A stretch of 64,000 bases of DNA, from assembly GCA_947034895.1 (NCBI GenBank), contig OX344765.1, forward strand, positions 6,143,001-6,207,000. The letters run 5' to 3'. Below the pieces are notes generated by a model. The model did no database searches, was not told the origin of the DNA, and was given only the letters and a program-made list of their open reading frames with translations. The position numbers were made by a program, and so were the translations under genes. Of this stretch, positions 1-11,329 are shown in pieces. The number at the start of each line of letters is the position of its first letter. Positions within the stretch are counted from its first letter, which is position 1. The DNA is from Rhytidiadelphus loreus. Taxonomy: Eukaryota > Streptophyta > Bryopsida > Hypnales > Hylocomiaceae.

Positions 1-1987
1 ATTTCAACATTTTGAAAATTCATAGTTTATTCTTAAAACATCTAAATATGCAAGTTTTCATAAACTTCAAAAATTGCCATAACTAATCAAGAAATTAGAT
101 TTCTCAACAAATTGATTTTCAACATGTTGAGGTACAAGCAACACCTTGTCTAAAATGATTTTCCAGAAAGTTTAAATATTATATATAACATTTAAAAAAC
201 TAAACTCAAATTTATTAGTGAAAATAAACTTGTAACCCTTAAAAACCAAGCTTTTAAATTTTGAACAACAAATGAATGCAAATATATCTCAAACAACCAA
301 AAATACATGTCATCCATCATTTCTTTTAAGATTTATGTGTTAGTTTTTTTAACATTTGTACAATATAGATTTTGCATACTTTTCTTTGCAAATTTTATAT
401 CATTCAATAGCTATTGGTAAGTCTAGCCTCAAAAAACAACCTTTTTTGTTCAAAGAATGACTCTTCAAAAATGACTTGAATAAAAAAGTAAAATAAAACC
501 TTTCAAAAATTGCTATGATTAGAGATTTAACATTTTGAACTTCAAGAAAAGAAAATCTTGTGAAAATCATAAATATTCAATCTACAATAAGGAATTTTCA
601 ATTTTTGGCTTCAAAATTTATTGAAAAATATTGGTTTGTGTACTAGTTGATCTAATTATATAGATATGATCTATTAATCATGTTTTACAACTACTATTTG
701 AGAGTGATCATTAAATTATTATTGTGAGTCATATTTTATAATATATCTTTCTAATTTTGGAAATCTAGACTATTCCCTAGTCATCAACACAAATATAAAA
801 TCTTCAAAATCCTTCAGGAACTACAGTAATTTTTTTGGAAATTTTTTATAGGGAATTTCTAATTGAATGAACTATTATTGATTTAAATGTGACCTCAAAT
901 ACTTATATATTTTTATAATTTACTCCTAAAATCTCCAAACAAATTATAGAAAATAGTATATAAATATTTTGAGCAAAGTTAGTATATGAACGTAGAATGA
1001 GATCATGGAGTGTAAATCATCTTTGGTGATTATAGGATATCTATGTTATAGGTACATATAACATTATCCATAAGGTGCCTTATGTTATAGAATACCCTCA
1101 ATGGTTACAGGGTACCTACATACACCTTCCAATGGTATCTATGTTTTAAAGAATAACTTATAAAACAAGCTATAGACTCATTAAACCTAATCTCTATGCT
1201 CTATGCTTCACACTCTATGCTCATATAGTAGTATTCCCCCACCAATTTATCACTAATCTAATCTATAAGGTGCTTGCTTAATTTGAGGCAATTTCAAAGT
1301 TCAAAAATGTCCACAAATTTGTTGAAAAATATAATTTCTCAATTAGTTATTACAATTTTTGTAAGTGTAAGAGAGGTCCTGTAAGTTCTGTATAATTGAA
1401 CTCAAATCGAATTATAATTGGAATATATTATTGTGCCATCGGAATGGAAAATTAGGGTTCCAAGCTCCCAGATACCTTCCTACAGAATGATGTCGATTCA
1501 ATCTCATTCATTAGGGTTTCGATTCTGGCCATCGAGCCTCGGGAGGAGAGAATCGTCGTGGTTGATGGCATTGCGAGCTGGCTCATTTTCTCGCGTGATG
1601 ATTCAAGCGAGTGAAACCGTGGATGACTAGTGGTGACTTACAACTGCGGGGCTGAAGGCTGTTCATTGAGCGGAAGATGGTGTGGCCGGCTCTTCATTCG
1701 TGTTGCCAAGTTCAGGTGGTGGACTGCGAAGAAGAGGAGCTTTTCGCCCTCTCTAAACGCCGAAATCGTTCGATCAGACCTACGTTGCGATCTATCTTAA
1801 CGACAGGTTAGAAGAGATTGCTTGCTTTTCTGGTCTCTGTTCTTGTGATCTAGTCGTGCATTCGTTGTAGCGCCAGCCGATCGGTGATGCATTGCTTTGT
1901 TTCGGGTTTTGAGAAAGAGTGGATGCTTTTTGGTGAGCGTGAAGGTGAAGGCAGCAGTGTGTCCAACGAGCAAGGTGAAGGACGTCG
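1..1987. other. AT-rich intergenic DNA and leader of the ELMO gene
   Basis: Positions 1 to about 1400 are strongly AT-rich with no credible reading frame. A short local repeat of 'tatgttata' and 'ggtacctac'-like words lies around 1045-1140. From about 1440 the composition becomes more balanced, which fits promoter and 5' leader sequence of the gene starting at 1988. No TATA box stands out clearly. Confidence 0.5.
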
Positions 1988-2935
1988 ATGACTTCAGCAG
2001 GGGCTTTGCGGAGAAGAGTGCACCACGAAGATGTTGGAGGCCGAAAGAGAGAGGAGTTGTTCGCAGTCGATGGCTCCAGTGAGCCCCTCCTAGGGAACCG
2101 CAGCAGTGATGAGGATGACGATCGTGAGAAGAGGAGGAGAGAAGAGCAAGTGTGGACGCAGAATGTGTCGAAACTGCTCTCGCAGTGGACGCAATGGTTC
2201 TCCACGGTAATCGTGATCGCGGGTGCTTTTCGAGTTAGCAGCAATCTTTTCACGGCAGTACGCGGTCGTCGACTTAGTAATGGCAGTGGCAAGTCCGAAC
2301 AGTATATTCTCTCCGCTGTTCAATTAGGGCGGTTACAGTCGCTTCAGCAACGGTTGGCCATTCCTTTCGACGGATCGTTGCCGCAGCATCAGGAGGCTCT
2401 GAAAGCTCTGTGGCAGGCGTCGTTTCCGGAGGAAGACATACCGGGACTTGTGTCACCACAATGGAAGGACATGGGATGGCAAGGGAACGATCCATCGACT
2501 GACTTCCGAGGAGGAGGATTTATCTCCCTCGAGAATCTTCTTTTCTTCGCACGTAGATTTCCTGCAGTGTTTCAGAGACTGTTGCATAAAGAAGAAGGAA
2601 AGAGAGCTGCGTGGGAGTATCCGTTTGCTGTTGGAGGACTCAATGTCACCTTCATGCTCATACAGCTGCTCGATCTCCGTGCCTCAAAGCCCCGGTCGCC
2701 TTCTGTGGCATCGTTTTTCAACATCTTGGCCACTGATGAAAATGCCTTCGACATGCTCTATTGTGTAGCATTCCAAATGCTAGATGCGCAGTGGCTAGCA
2801 CGGAAGGCCTCCTACATGGAGTTCAACGTTGTTCTGCAAGCGACTCGGACTCAGCTCGAGAGAGAATTGGCGTTGGATGATGTAGATCGTGTTGAGGACC
2901 TTCCGTCCTACATTGCCGTTGTGAGTGCTACGTGA
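1988..2935 (+). CDS. ELMO/CED-12 domain protein, single exon
   Basis: This 315-residue protein reads as a full-length plant ELMO-domain protein. Plant family members share an N-terminal 'LRRRxHHxDV' motif (here residues 7-16), an acidic stretch (40-46), an amphipathic or membrane-near segment with WTQWF (67-71), and then the ELMO domain from about 130 to 300. The signature W159-K-D-M-G-W-Q-G...D-P-S-T-D-F-R-G-G-G-F178 is complete and includes R174, the arginine that in animal ELMOD proteins is needed for Arf-family GAP activity. The later blocks 'WEYPFAVGGLN' and 'ASYMEFN' are also intact. The ATG is chosen because the N-terminal motif begins right after it. The last few residues (after DLPSY) differ from the usual ending, so a small 3' intron is possible. 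Function in plants is inferred only: a regulator of small GTPases. The lack of introns is odd, because I recall plant relatives as multi-exonic. Confidence 0.88.
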   Translation: MTSAGALRRRVHHEDVGGRKREELFAVDGSSEPLLGNRSSDEDDDREKRRREEQVWTQNVSKLLSQWTQWFSTVIVIAGAFRVSSNLFTAVRGRRLSNGSGKSEQYILSAVQLGRLQSLQQRLAIPFDGSLPQHQEALKALWQASFPEEDIPGLVSPQWKDMGWQGNDPSTDFRGGGFISLENLLFFARRFPAVFQRLLHKEEGKRAAWEYPFAVGGLNVTFMLIQLLDLRASKPRSPSVASFFNILATDENAFDMLYCVAFQMLDAQWLARKASYMEFNVVLQATRTQLERELALDDVDRVEDLPSYIAVVSAT

Positions 2936-4622
2936 TTCCTTAGTGCTACTATTCAAGACATTTGTTACGATTTGTTTCTCATGAGATCCTCCACCAGATG
3001 CATTGTCAGCTTGGACGTGACCGTAAACCTGACCAGACTCTGAAGTACTGACATTACCAGCTGACCATTTGACTGCCTTGGGAGAATCTCATGGCTGAAT
3101 TATAGCTAACTAGTGATCATTGTCATGAGCATATCTCAAATGGAAGTTAGTAATTCGTTCTCTTTGATTGAGAGTTTTGAAAATGGAGCTGCTGCTGCTG
3201 CTGCTGCTGCTGCTGGCAGTACTTCTTCAGTGTAAGCTCAACAGAACGTGAGTTATTCTTCTTGATTCTTTTTTTTAGTAGTAAATAGTCAGTAAGCGCA
3301 CACTTTTTGCAGAATTAGCCTTTTGTTGCGAAACATTTTGATCTCTTCGACACAGCCTCTTCTGAGGAATTTTTTGACCTAAATAGTGAAGTAAAATCAC
3401 GATACTGTCCAACCTCACATATCACATATCTCATTGCCGTAATTTTATGCTCCGTAGTGCATATTGGAGTACGTTTCAGTACGCCGAAGTCACCTGGTTC
3501 TAAGAAATTCTAGTTCATCGCGACGAACTTGCTCGATGGAAATTTGTCCGCAATCATACAACCATTTCAGTTTATTGTACATTTTCAATCCAAGTCAGAA
3601 CTTACTGGTGTGTCCCCATAATATGGTAACAAGTTTTTGCTACACGCCATTGTGATTAAAACAATAATCTACGACAGTCACGAAAGTCCAGCGACTTCAC
3701 CTTAATTCTGCATATTTCTATTCATCGGCAACAGTGATCTGTTAAGATCGATCATCTTTTTGCAGCGTTCAAGGCAACCATGGCTTGTACCTGTACACTG
3801 TAGAGTGTAGACTGGTCATGGCTAGTTATGGGGCTTTCCGACAGGTTCCACTTTCGGACGTACAGTTCTCCTCCAGACAGACTATTGGTGGTAAGTTACG
3901 CAGGCCTCATTCCTCTATTTCTCGATTGGAGTCCAACTGTTAGCGGATCACGATCATTTGCGGAGTACTCGATCAGTCGACGGCGAGCAGCTAGGTTTCA
4001 CATCTTGAATGCCACCAGAGGGAGCTTTGGTGCTTGAGACGAAGTTGTAGGTCATCACGTTGATTTACATCATTTTCTGGCTATGGCGCAAGCATCTGTT
4101 TACGACTTTGTCTCAGTGATCTGAATCTGAGATTGGCTATTGATCGGTGGAACAGTGAAAGGGAGCATCAGTCATCGGCGCCGACAAGTGAGTGATCTTT
4201 CCTTTCGCGATTTGCCAGGATGGATATTATATCCAAGCTGTCGGTCGTTTGTGTCGGCATGGTAAATTCTTGCGGGGCTTCCGTTGCTGCGGTTAATATG
4301 TCGTGCTTTTTTGTGCTTAGGACAGATTGAAGGCTAGTGAGCTTTAGAAAGAGTATGTTTCAACTTTCTCGCAGAAAATTTCGCGCACGCTAGACGATAT
4401 CGTTCCTGCGCCTTCACTTGTTCATTTCTAGGTGAGCTACACTTTTCAGAATTTTGACGAAATTCTCTGAAGTTTATCTTACGAATTCTTTCGCGAGGAA
4501 CAAGAATGTCTGTTCTTCCTGCGGTCGTTCGAAAGCTTGATCCAATTGATTCACCTTTGTTTGTGTACCAGTGTCCATTCAGATATCCGCTACATTAGCG
4601 AAGTATTTCTTGAGGTCGAAAG
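2936..4622. other. Spacer between ELMO and kinase genes
   Basis: I see no protein domain in this stretch. It holds a GCT trinucleotide run at 3188-3214. Its base composition is balanced like the flanking genes rather than AT-rich, so it probably contains the ELMO 3' UTR and the kinase 5' leader and promoter. Confidence 0.5.
3188..3214. repeat. (GCT)9 microsatellite
   Basis: Nine consecutive GCT units lie about 250 bases after the ELMO stop codon. It is not in a convincing reading frame. Such runs are often length-polymorphic. Confidence 0.95.
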
Positions 4623-6125
4623 ATGGCAGAGTACTTGGAGCTTGTTCGAGTGGTTCTAGAGAAGAGGGAGACTGATATATCAGAAGATACGACAACCTTC
4701 CATTTGAATGAGCATCAGTGCACCCGTCTCTGGCGCAACGTCAGAGTAATCCATGATCATTTTTCAGGGACCCTCTCGTATCTCCAGCCGACATGGCCAG
4801 GACTTCTCCCAATTTTCAAAGAGTTTTTCTTCATAGTGACACGTGCGGTCTCCATACCGCAACAGTTCAGCTCGGCGCATTCCTGGTTGCAGGCCGCCGT
4901 CTTCCAAGGCGACCATCGACAGGCATTTAAGCAACTCAATCTGGATCTCCAAGACTGTGTACAATTGTTTCACGAAACTATAGAGTCGTTCTCTGTGCGT
5001 ATTTCCAATTCTGGTAAAATCTTGCGCGAAGATATGGATATGGATGGTGATTATGAAATGGATCTAACAAACTTGAGAACTGGGCTACAGCCATTTATTA
5101 CACCATCCTTTTCAGGCGATGAGAAAGAGAAACAGCTAGCAGAGTATATAGCAGAGCGAGAGAAAGGTACGTTACGCACGGACAGTGATCAGGATGCAAA
5201 TCTTCCGCAATTCTACATAGTAAAGTCTGATTATCCTATTTCCGGGGAACATATTGGAGGTGGTGCATCTGGAGCAGTTTACAAGGTGAATTGGTTGGGC
5301 ATGACCTGCGCAAAAAAGCACTTCAATGGCCCTGTGGATGAGAATTTGATGAAGGAATTTATGAAAGAGGTGAACGCTTTGAGGCGATTGAACAACCCGC
5401 ATATTGTGAAGCTGCTCTGCACAAGTGACGAAACTTCCGAGGCTTCTTTCTTGATGGAGTATATGCCGATGAATCTTCACGATTTCATCAAAAAACGATG
5501 GAAGAATCCCGAAGGCACTGAGCCATTCACAATTCTTGCACTAGTCGACATCATGCGGCAGATTGCGCAAGGAATGGAGTACCTTCACGAACAAGATATT
5601 GTTCACCGCGACTTGAAAAGTTCAAATATACTTGTTGATCCTTCAGCTGATGAACAGCTACGGGGGGAGGGCTACGCTGATGTGAAATTGGCGGACTTCG
5701 GGTTGGCCAAGGTGAAAGTTCGTGATAATACGAGGCCCACTCGAGAGAAGATGGGGACAACCAATTGGCGAGCACCTGAAGCTTTTTACTCTCAAGAGAT
5801 TAACTGGAAGCAGGCTGACGTCTACAGTTTTGCAATGACCTGTTCGGAATTACTTACTGGTGTAATACCATTCGAATCTGGAGAGCTGGCCAAATTATAT
5901 GTACGCATCACTGCTGGGGAAAGGCCAGAGTTACCGTCAACATGCCCTGAGCTTTTGGCAAGTCTTTTGCAAGATTGTTGGAAGTCGAAGCCGCGTGGCC
6001 GTCCCTCTTTCACCCAAATCAGGAAAAAGCTTGCAATCATCAAGGGGTGTTTGCTGAAAACCAACTCGCACGGAGCCCGAGTTCAACGCTCTGCTCTTAT
6101 CACGAATACTGTAAGCTCTACGTAA
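4623..6125 (+). CDS. Serine/threonine protein kinase with N-terminal helical domain (MLKL/DUF1221-like)
   Basis: This single exon encodes 500 residues. Residues 1 to about 130 form a predicted helical region, and 131-205 are an acidic linker. Residues 206-475 form a complete kinase domain: glycine loop IGGGASGAVYKV (211-222), VAIK-type lysine K231, alphaC glutamate E249, HRD catalytic loop with D330 and N335, DFG at 358-360 and APE at 384-386. All catalytic residues are present, so an active kinase is expected. The sequence style places it in the tyrosine-kinase-like (TKL) group. The N-terminus resembles, by eye, the helical domain of plant MLKL-like (DUF1221) kinases, which form oligomers in immunity; that link is inference. 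The ATG is favoured because it opens the conserved 'MAEYLELV' start and has a purine at -3 (AAGATGGCA). A 20-residue polar tail follows the kinase domain. There is no signal peptide or transmembrane segment, so it is probably cytosolic. Confidence 0.9.
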   Translation: MAEYLELVRVVLEKRETDISEDTTTFHLNEHQCTRLWRNVRVIHDHFSGTLSYLQPTWPGLLPIFKEFFFIVTRAVSIPQQFSSAHSWLQAAVFQGDHRQAFKQLNLDLQDCVQLFHETIESFSVRISNSGKILREDMDMDGDYEMDLTNLRTGLQPFITPSFSGDEKEKQLAEYIAEREKGTLRTDSDQDANLPQFYIVKSDYPISGEHIGGGASGAVYKVNWLGMTCAKKHFNGPVDENLMKEFMKEVNALRRLNNPHIVKLLCTSDETSEASFLMEYMPMNLHDFIKKRWKNPEGTEPFTILALVDIMRQIAQGMEYLHEQDIVHRDLKSSNILVDPSADEQLRGEGYADVKLADFGLAKVKVRDNTRPTREKMGTTNWRAPEAFYSQEINWKQADVYSFAMTCSELLTGVIPFESGELAKLYVRITAGERPELPSTCPELLASLLQDCWKSKPRGRPSFTQIRKKLAIIKGCLLKTNSHGARVQRSALITNTVSST

Positions 6126-6984
6126 CATACTGCCATTATCCATGTGCTTCATTTTTTGCGTCGGTTTACTGTTCGGTGTGTATTGTGGCGCTCCTGTTGT
6201 GTATTCGATTCGCTGTTTGCTAATTATTAACTCTTAAAATGCTGGAAAATAAAATAGTCCAGTTAGTCTAATTAGCATCTTATCCTGTGCCATACACAAA
6301 TCGCTTTACCTAAATGCAAATGCTCATATGATTACTCATGTCGACCATCCAGGTTGAGCCGTTGGAGAAACCTCTGAAAGCGCCAGGATTTATTCGTCGA
6401 CAGAATATATTCATTGTTATATTCATTGTCTTGACTTTGTTCGCGGTTGGATTAAACCGCCAAGCCTAATTTCTAGCGGTCGTCACTGACATTGGGATCA
6501 TGCGGTCCGTATGCCAGTCGACAAATTAAGTCTCATCAGGAAATTTGTGTGAAGGGCAGTATTTCTTAGTAATGAACTTGTAGAAGGGATGGAAGAACAA
6601 GATCTGTCATCGCGTAGTTGAAAACCTGCCGGCACCTTTTAGTGTTCATCCAAGCTTCAGGATATGGAAGAATGTAAGTTAATTTTCAGGATAACTACTT
6701 GGGTTAGAATGTGAGAGATATAATTTCGAGAGCCATAATCAGCTGACATCAGCTGTACATACGTGCAAGAATTCGCATGCGCACTTCTCACTTGGGTCGG
6801 AATGCTATATGACATCCAACGGAACGTGTGCTATGCAATTGTCAAGCACATTCTTCACTAACGGAGTTGTCTATCTGTTCCATTTTGCTTTTACTGCAAT
6901 TAAGGGAGGAGGTCCATAAATGGACCATTTACCAGCTGATTTGCATTTTAGGGGAAGCTAAACTCCTACAAATGGAATTGACAT

Positions 6985-7076
6985 CTAACCCAAGTGGATT
7001 CATATTTTTTTGGCCTTTGTGGATTTGTGGAACCCAAGTGGATTCATATTTTTTTTTACCTTTGTGGATTTGTGGA
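6985..7076. repeat. 45-bp direct tandem duplication
   Basis: The segment 'acccaagtggattcatat' followed by a T run and 'cctttgtggatttgtgg' occurs twice back to back. The copies differ mainly in T-run length, so the duplication appears recent. Confidence 0.9.
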
Positions 7077-7864
7077 ATTAGTTGCAAATTTTTGAAGTTG
7101 AAACGTCATGGTCATTGAAATGGACCACTTCCTCAAATGTACACTACTACATAATGGTACTACATTAACCCCTAAAGTCCCAAGGCCATTTTTATGCCAA
7201 AACCACTCAAAACTACCACTTTTGCTATGTTCACTAAATGAAATAATTTTTTTAATATATTTTTTAGAATATAAATATAGGATCTTGTTCTACATTTGCC
7301 TTAGATCATGTGATAAATTTTTTGTAATGTTTGACCATATAGATTGAAAAGTATTAGCATTCAAAGTAGAAGAAAAAAAATTCTTTCAAGAAGTTGCTAT
7401 GATTACCTTGTCGTGTAAGTACAAATCACCATACACAATACATCAAGTAGCCATCATCAACATCACATATAAAAGAAAAATCTAATCTAGAATGCATTAT
7501 ACATACATTCTCAAAGAATAGATTTATAATCTCACACACTCAATAAGGCAAGCTATCTCTCACTCCACTAAATGGAGAATCCAAGAGTGCAAGTAGAATA
7601 GAGAAAGAAGTTTATAAATCAAAACCACGATTACAACACACCAACAACTCTCTCTCAAAACTCACAGGACTTGACTTGGCAAAGAATGCCAAGCCAAGGG
7701 AAGTGTGACGGCTACCAACCAAACCCTAGATGCCTCAAAAAGCACTAGCACTAGCACTAGCACCCTAGCACTAACACTCCCTACAACAAACATCCATCCA
7801 CGTAGGATGAAACTACATTCAATGTGGCATAGCCCTCGATGCCACGTCACGTGACAATCTGTAA

Positions 7865-8280
7865 AACAAGAAACTCTATAACTTTCACATCACTAATCCA
7901 AATGGAATGAATCAAAGCTTTCTATTTAGAAGAAAATATAATCTAAAAGAAAAAAAATATCAAAATTTTTATTTCAATTTTTTGTGAATTTTTTTTGTTG
8001 CCCAGTCTCTTCAATTTTGAGGTTATTGTAGCATAACTTTTGCTCCCGGGCACTGATTGGAATAAAAATTATATTCTCAGAAAGCTCATAAGTTTATCTA
8101 TCTTATGAGAAAATTTCAAAAATTTCAGTAAAATTGAGATAATAGGATCCTAAGCTCATAAGATTATCTATCTTATGAGAAAGTTTCAATAAAAATTGAG
8201 ATCAAAGGAGCCTGCCCGAAATCCATTTTGTCCCCCGTAGGGACAATGGGACTTTAATGGTGCAATAAAGAGTGCAAAAT
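7865..8280 (+). repeat. Dispersed ~300-bp repeat, copy 1
   Basis: The copy begins near 'tctataactttcacatcac' and continues with 'atggaatgaatcaaagctt', 'gcataacttttgctcc' and 'aaatccattttgt'. The same ordered blocks return at about 10755-11105 and 15160-15480 in the same orientation. The core 'atccaaagctttctatg' type block also appears near 47340-47400. No coding potential is seen. Inside this copy a sub-block ('agctcataag..tatctatcttatgagaaa') is itself duplicated. Confidence 0.75.
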
Positions 8281-9684
8281 TTACCTCTCTATTAAAGGAC
8301 CATTTTAGAGCCTAGTCAATTTTATGACCTCTTAACTTATTGCCTTAGTGGATGATCATTCTTACAATGTAAAGAAATGCTTGGAAGATTCTTTTGTATT
8401 TTCAAGTTGCCTTATTTATAGACTAACAAGATTTTTAAATGGGTAGGTGCCTTAGGGTTTTATCTTGTGCAAGGACAAATTACAAAAAAATCTTATGGGA
8501 ACTAAAGGAATTCTCTTGATTGTTCTTTATGTTGTGTGAGGAATGACAATTCAAGATTTGGGGGCATAAGGTTCCTTTCCTTATTTTGTGTTGGGCTTGT
8601 AGTGTCTTCCACCTTTAGGCCTAAGAATCTTGCATCACTATTCCTTACTCTATACAAAGTTTGCTCACAAACACTTTAACTTGTTTGACTAATGAATAGA
8701 TCAATTAGTAATTGAATCAAACAATATTGTTTCCATCAAACTCCAAGCTATATTAGTTGTAAAGGTTGCCTACAACTAGAAATCATGGTAGGAGTAACAT
8801 GCAATGTTTATATTTTAGTTAAAATTTTGCCATATTCAACAAAAAGGAGCTAATATAATAACACCCCTCCAAGTTCAATTCCATGACATACTGCTGGAAA
8901 CATTAGAACTGACAAAATTTCACCAATAAAAGAAACACTAGTAGAATGGACCACATGACTCAAAAGGAAAGCCTCATCAAAAGATACATAACTACAAGAG
9001 TAGCTAGGAATGTTGTTTCATAATAAGGCTCTTCTTTCATATTAAGGTAAATTAACCCATCATAGGCAAAAGATCCATGACACCTAAAAATGACAAATTG
9101 AAGTCTTACATCAATCCATGACAAAAGAATTTCAATAAATGAGATTTGGGCTAACTTTAGGTCGAGTTAACTAGGCTCCAATCAATGTCTTGGATAATGG
9201 TGATGGAGTGATCAATGATTACGATAGAAACTTCCACCTTTTGAATATGAATTTATGATAAGAAGTGTCTTTTTTAGGCCTTCATGTTGTGACCACGTTG
9301 AGAAATATTGTGATTGCTTTAGGTGAGTAAAATGAACATTATGGATACAATTTTTGTTGGTTGGGGGATAATTTGGAGTCTCTTTTGGGCCAATTCAGCA
9401 ACAGACTCCAAAAAACTTCATACTTTTTCAAAAAAATATAATTTCAATTATTATTCCCATTCTCCCATTTGTCTTTTATGTGGAATTTTTAAAAAAATCA
9501 ACAATGCCAATAGGGCAAAATGACTCGGGAGAACCTCAATGGGCAATTCTCAATGATAGAACATGAGCTTTTCTAATGGATCTACAAATATCCAAAATAA
9601 TTTGGGAACTACTTGGTTATTGAAGTTTTCATGGTTGAAATTTGAAGCCAACTTACCCATGAGTGTGAATCTGCAATTTATAAG

Positions 9685-9694
9685 AGAATACACC
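9685..9694. repeat. 10-bp target-site duplication, left copy
   Basis: AGAATACACC occurs here and again at 16068-16077, directly outside the inverted ends of the element between them. A 9-11 bp duplication is characteristic of Mutator-like transposition. Confidence 0.7.
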
Positions 9695-9880
9695 CAAGGT
9701 TGTCTTGTCTAACAGAATTTCGGGTTTTTGTGTCTAATAGACGTTGCATGTCGCATGTCGAATTGTCGAGTTGTCGAGTATGGGCGGTTTTTGTTGTCGT
9801 GTACGGATTTCGGATTTCAAATTTTTTTACCCCTGGATAAAACGGACCGTCCTACGTGGCTATGACGTGGCATGCTTCAT

Positions 9881-10196
9881 GAGGGGCAACTGCGGGTAGG
9901 GGTGATCACGGGTAGGGGCGACCACGGGTAGGGGCGACCACGGGTAGGGGCGACCGCGGGTAGAGCGACTGCGGGTCCAAAATCTAGGACGACTGCGGAT
10001 CTAGGGGCGACCTCTGGTCCCTTTAAGGGCGACCGTGGGTCTAGGGGCGACCTCTGGTCTTTAGGGGCGACCTCTGGTCTTTAGGGGCGACCTCTGGTCC
10101 TTAGAGGCAACCTCTGGTCCTTAGAGGCAACCTCTGGTCCTTAGAGGCAACCTCTGGTCCTTAGAGGCGACCTCTAGTCCCTAGGGGCGACCTCTT
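9881..10196 (+). repeat. GC-rich minisatellite in left end of the Mutator-like element
   Basis: About 16 units are present. The first type is GGGGCGACCACGGGTA (about 16 bp). It then shifts to GGGGCGACCTCTGGTCCTTA (about 20 bp). It stands out sharply from the AT-rich surroundings. Confidence 0.95.
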
Positions 10197-10754
10197 TGTT
10201 GCAATTGTCCAAAAAAACTCTCAAAACTCTTATTTCTAGTACAAAGAGAAAAAAAAAATTAATGGTATTTTTGAATATGTAACCATAGGATCTTAAAGTA
10301 GAATAGTATGACAATGTGTGGAAAAAATTTCAAACACTTTCACCACATAGATTGCAAGGTAAATGCATTCAAAGTGAAGAAATCACATTTGTGACATATT
10401 GGCAAACTACTTTGAATCTTCTTAACTTAAAAAAGTTTGCATTATAGTCTTGAATTAAAAATATTTCATCATTCAAAATTGATTTGAAAATATACAAAAT
10501 TTAAAATTTAAAAATAATGTGGTTTCATTCTTTAAAAAATTATTAAGTAGAAGAAAGTATACTATAGAGAGAAAAAACTTTATCATTAATAGCTTTAAAA
10601 TGGAATTAAAACACACTAATCCCAATAGTGAGATTGTTCTATCAATCAAAGTTAATTTTTTGAACTTATTTGTTTAATTGTTTTGAAAAAGTTTGAAACT
10701 TAAGTGGCCCAAAAGAATCCTATGCCTAATTTTTTTTAATATGATACTGTGATT

Positions 10755-11105
10755 GTTCACAAAAGAAGATGCTCTATAACTTTCATACCATCAATCCAAA
10801 AAAAATGAACCAAAGCTTTTGAAGTACAAAAAAATTCCAATCTATGAGAACAAAAAAACTTTAATTTTTAATTCAAGTTTTTGTGATTTGTTTTTGTTCA
10901 CCTAATTTATATTTAGGCTTATTGTGGTATAACTCTTGCTCTTTGGCACCAATTAAAATACAAATTACAATCCCATAAAACTAATAAGTTTATCTATATC
11001 ATGAAAAAGTATCAAAAGCTTCATATAAAATTGACCTTATATGAAGTTGCTCAAAATCCATTTTGCAAGCTACAAAGACAATTGAGACTTTAGAGCTTAA
11101 AATCC
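10755..11105 (+). repeat. Dispersed ~300-bp repeat, copy 2
   Basis: The ordered blocks 'ctctataactttcatacca', 'tgaaccaaagctttt', 'tataactcttgctcttt' and 'aaatccattttgcaag' match copy 1 at 7865-8280. The copies are clearly diverged. Confidence 0.7.
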
Positions 11106-11329
11106 TAACAATGTATTCTCTACAAGAGAAAAGGTTGTTATAAGTACAACCTAGTAGTATAGTTCTACAATCTTATGATCTTTAGGGAGATTTTTAATAA
11201 ATTTTTATTGAAAACAAATGAATTTCTAATAAATATTTACTATAATTTGCTAAAAGGTCATAAATTATAGAACTATATTGCTAAAACCATACCTAAAACA
11301 TTCCTTTCTCTTCTAGTGATTATTCATGA

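Larger units (their letters stand above)
6126..9694. other. AT-rich intergenic DNA with dispersed repeat fragments
   Basis: No gene is supported. The stretch contains a 45-bp tandem duplication (about 6985-7076), a segment (about 7150-7400) related to the inverted ends of the element at 9695-16067, one copy of a ~300-bp dispersed repeat (7865-8280) and a diverged relative (about 9030-9540) of the element at 44356-44905. Short open frames here look like chance. Confidence 0.6.

Noticed and set aside
1792..2292. Reverse-strand frame of 166 codons over the ELMO gene
   Set aside because: It lies antisense to a well-supported coding region and has no recognisable domain, so it is a shadow of the + strand gene.
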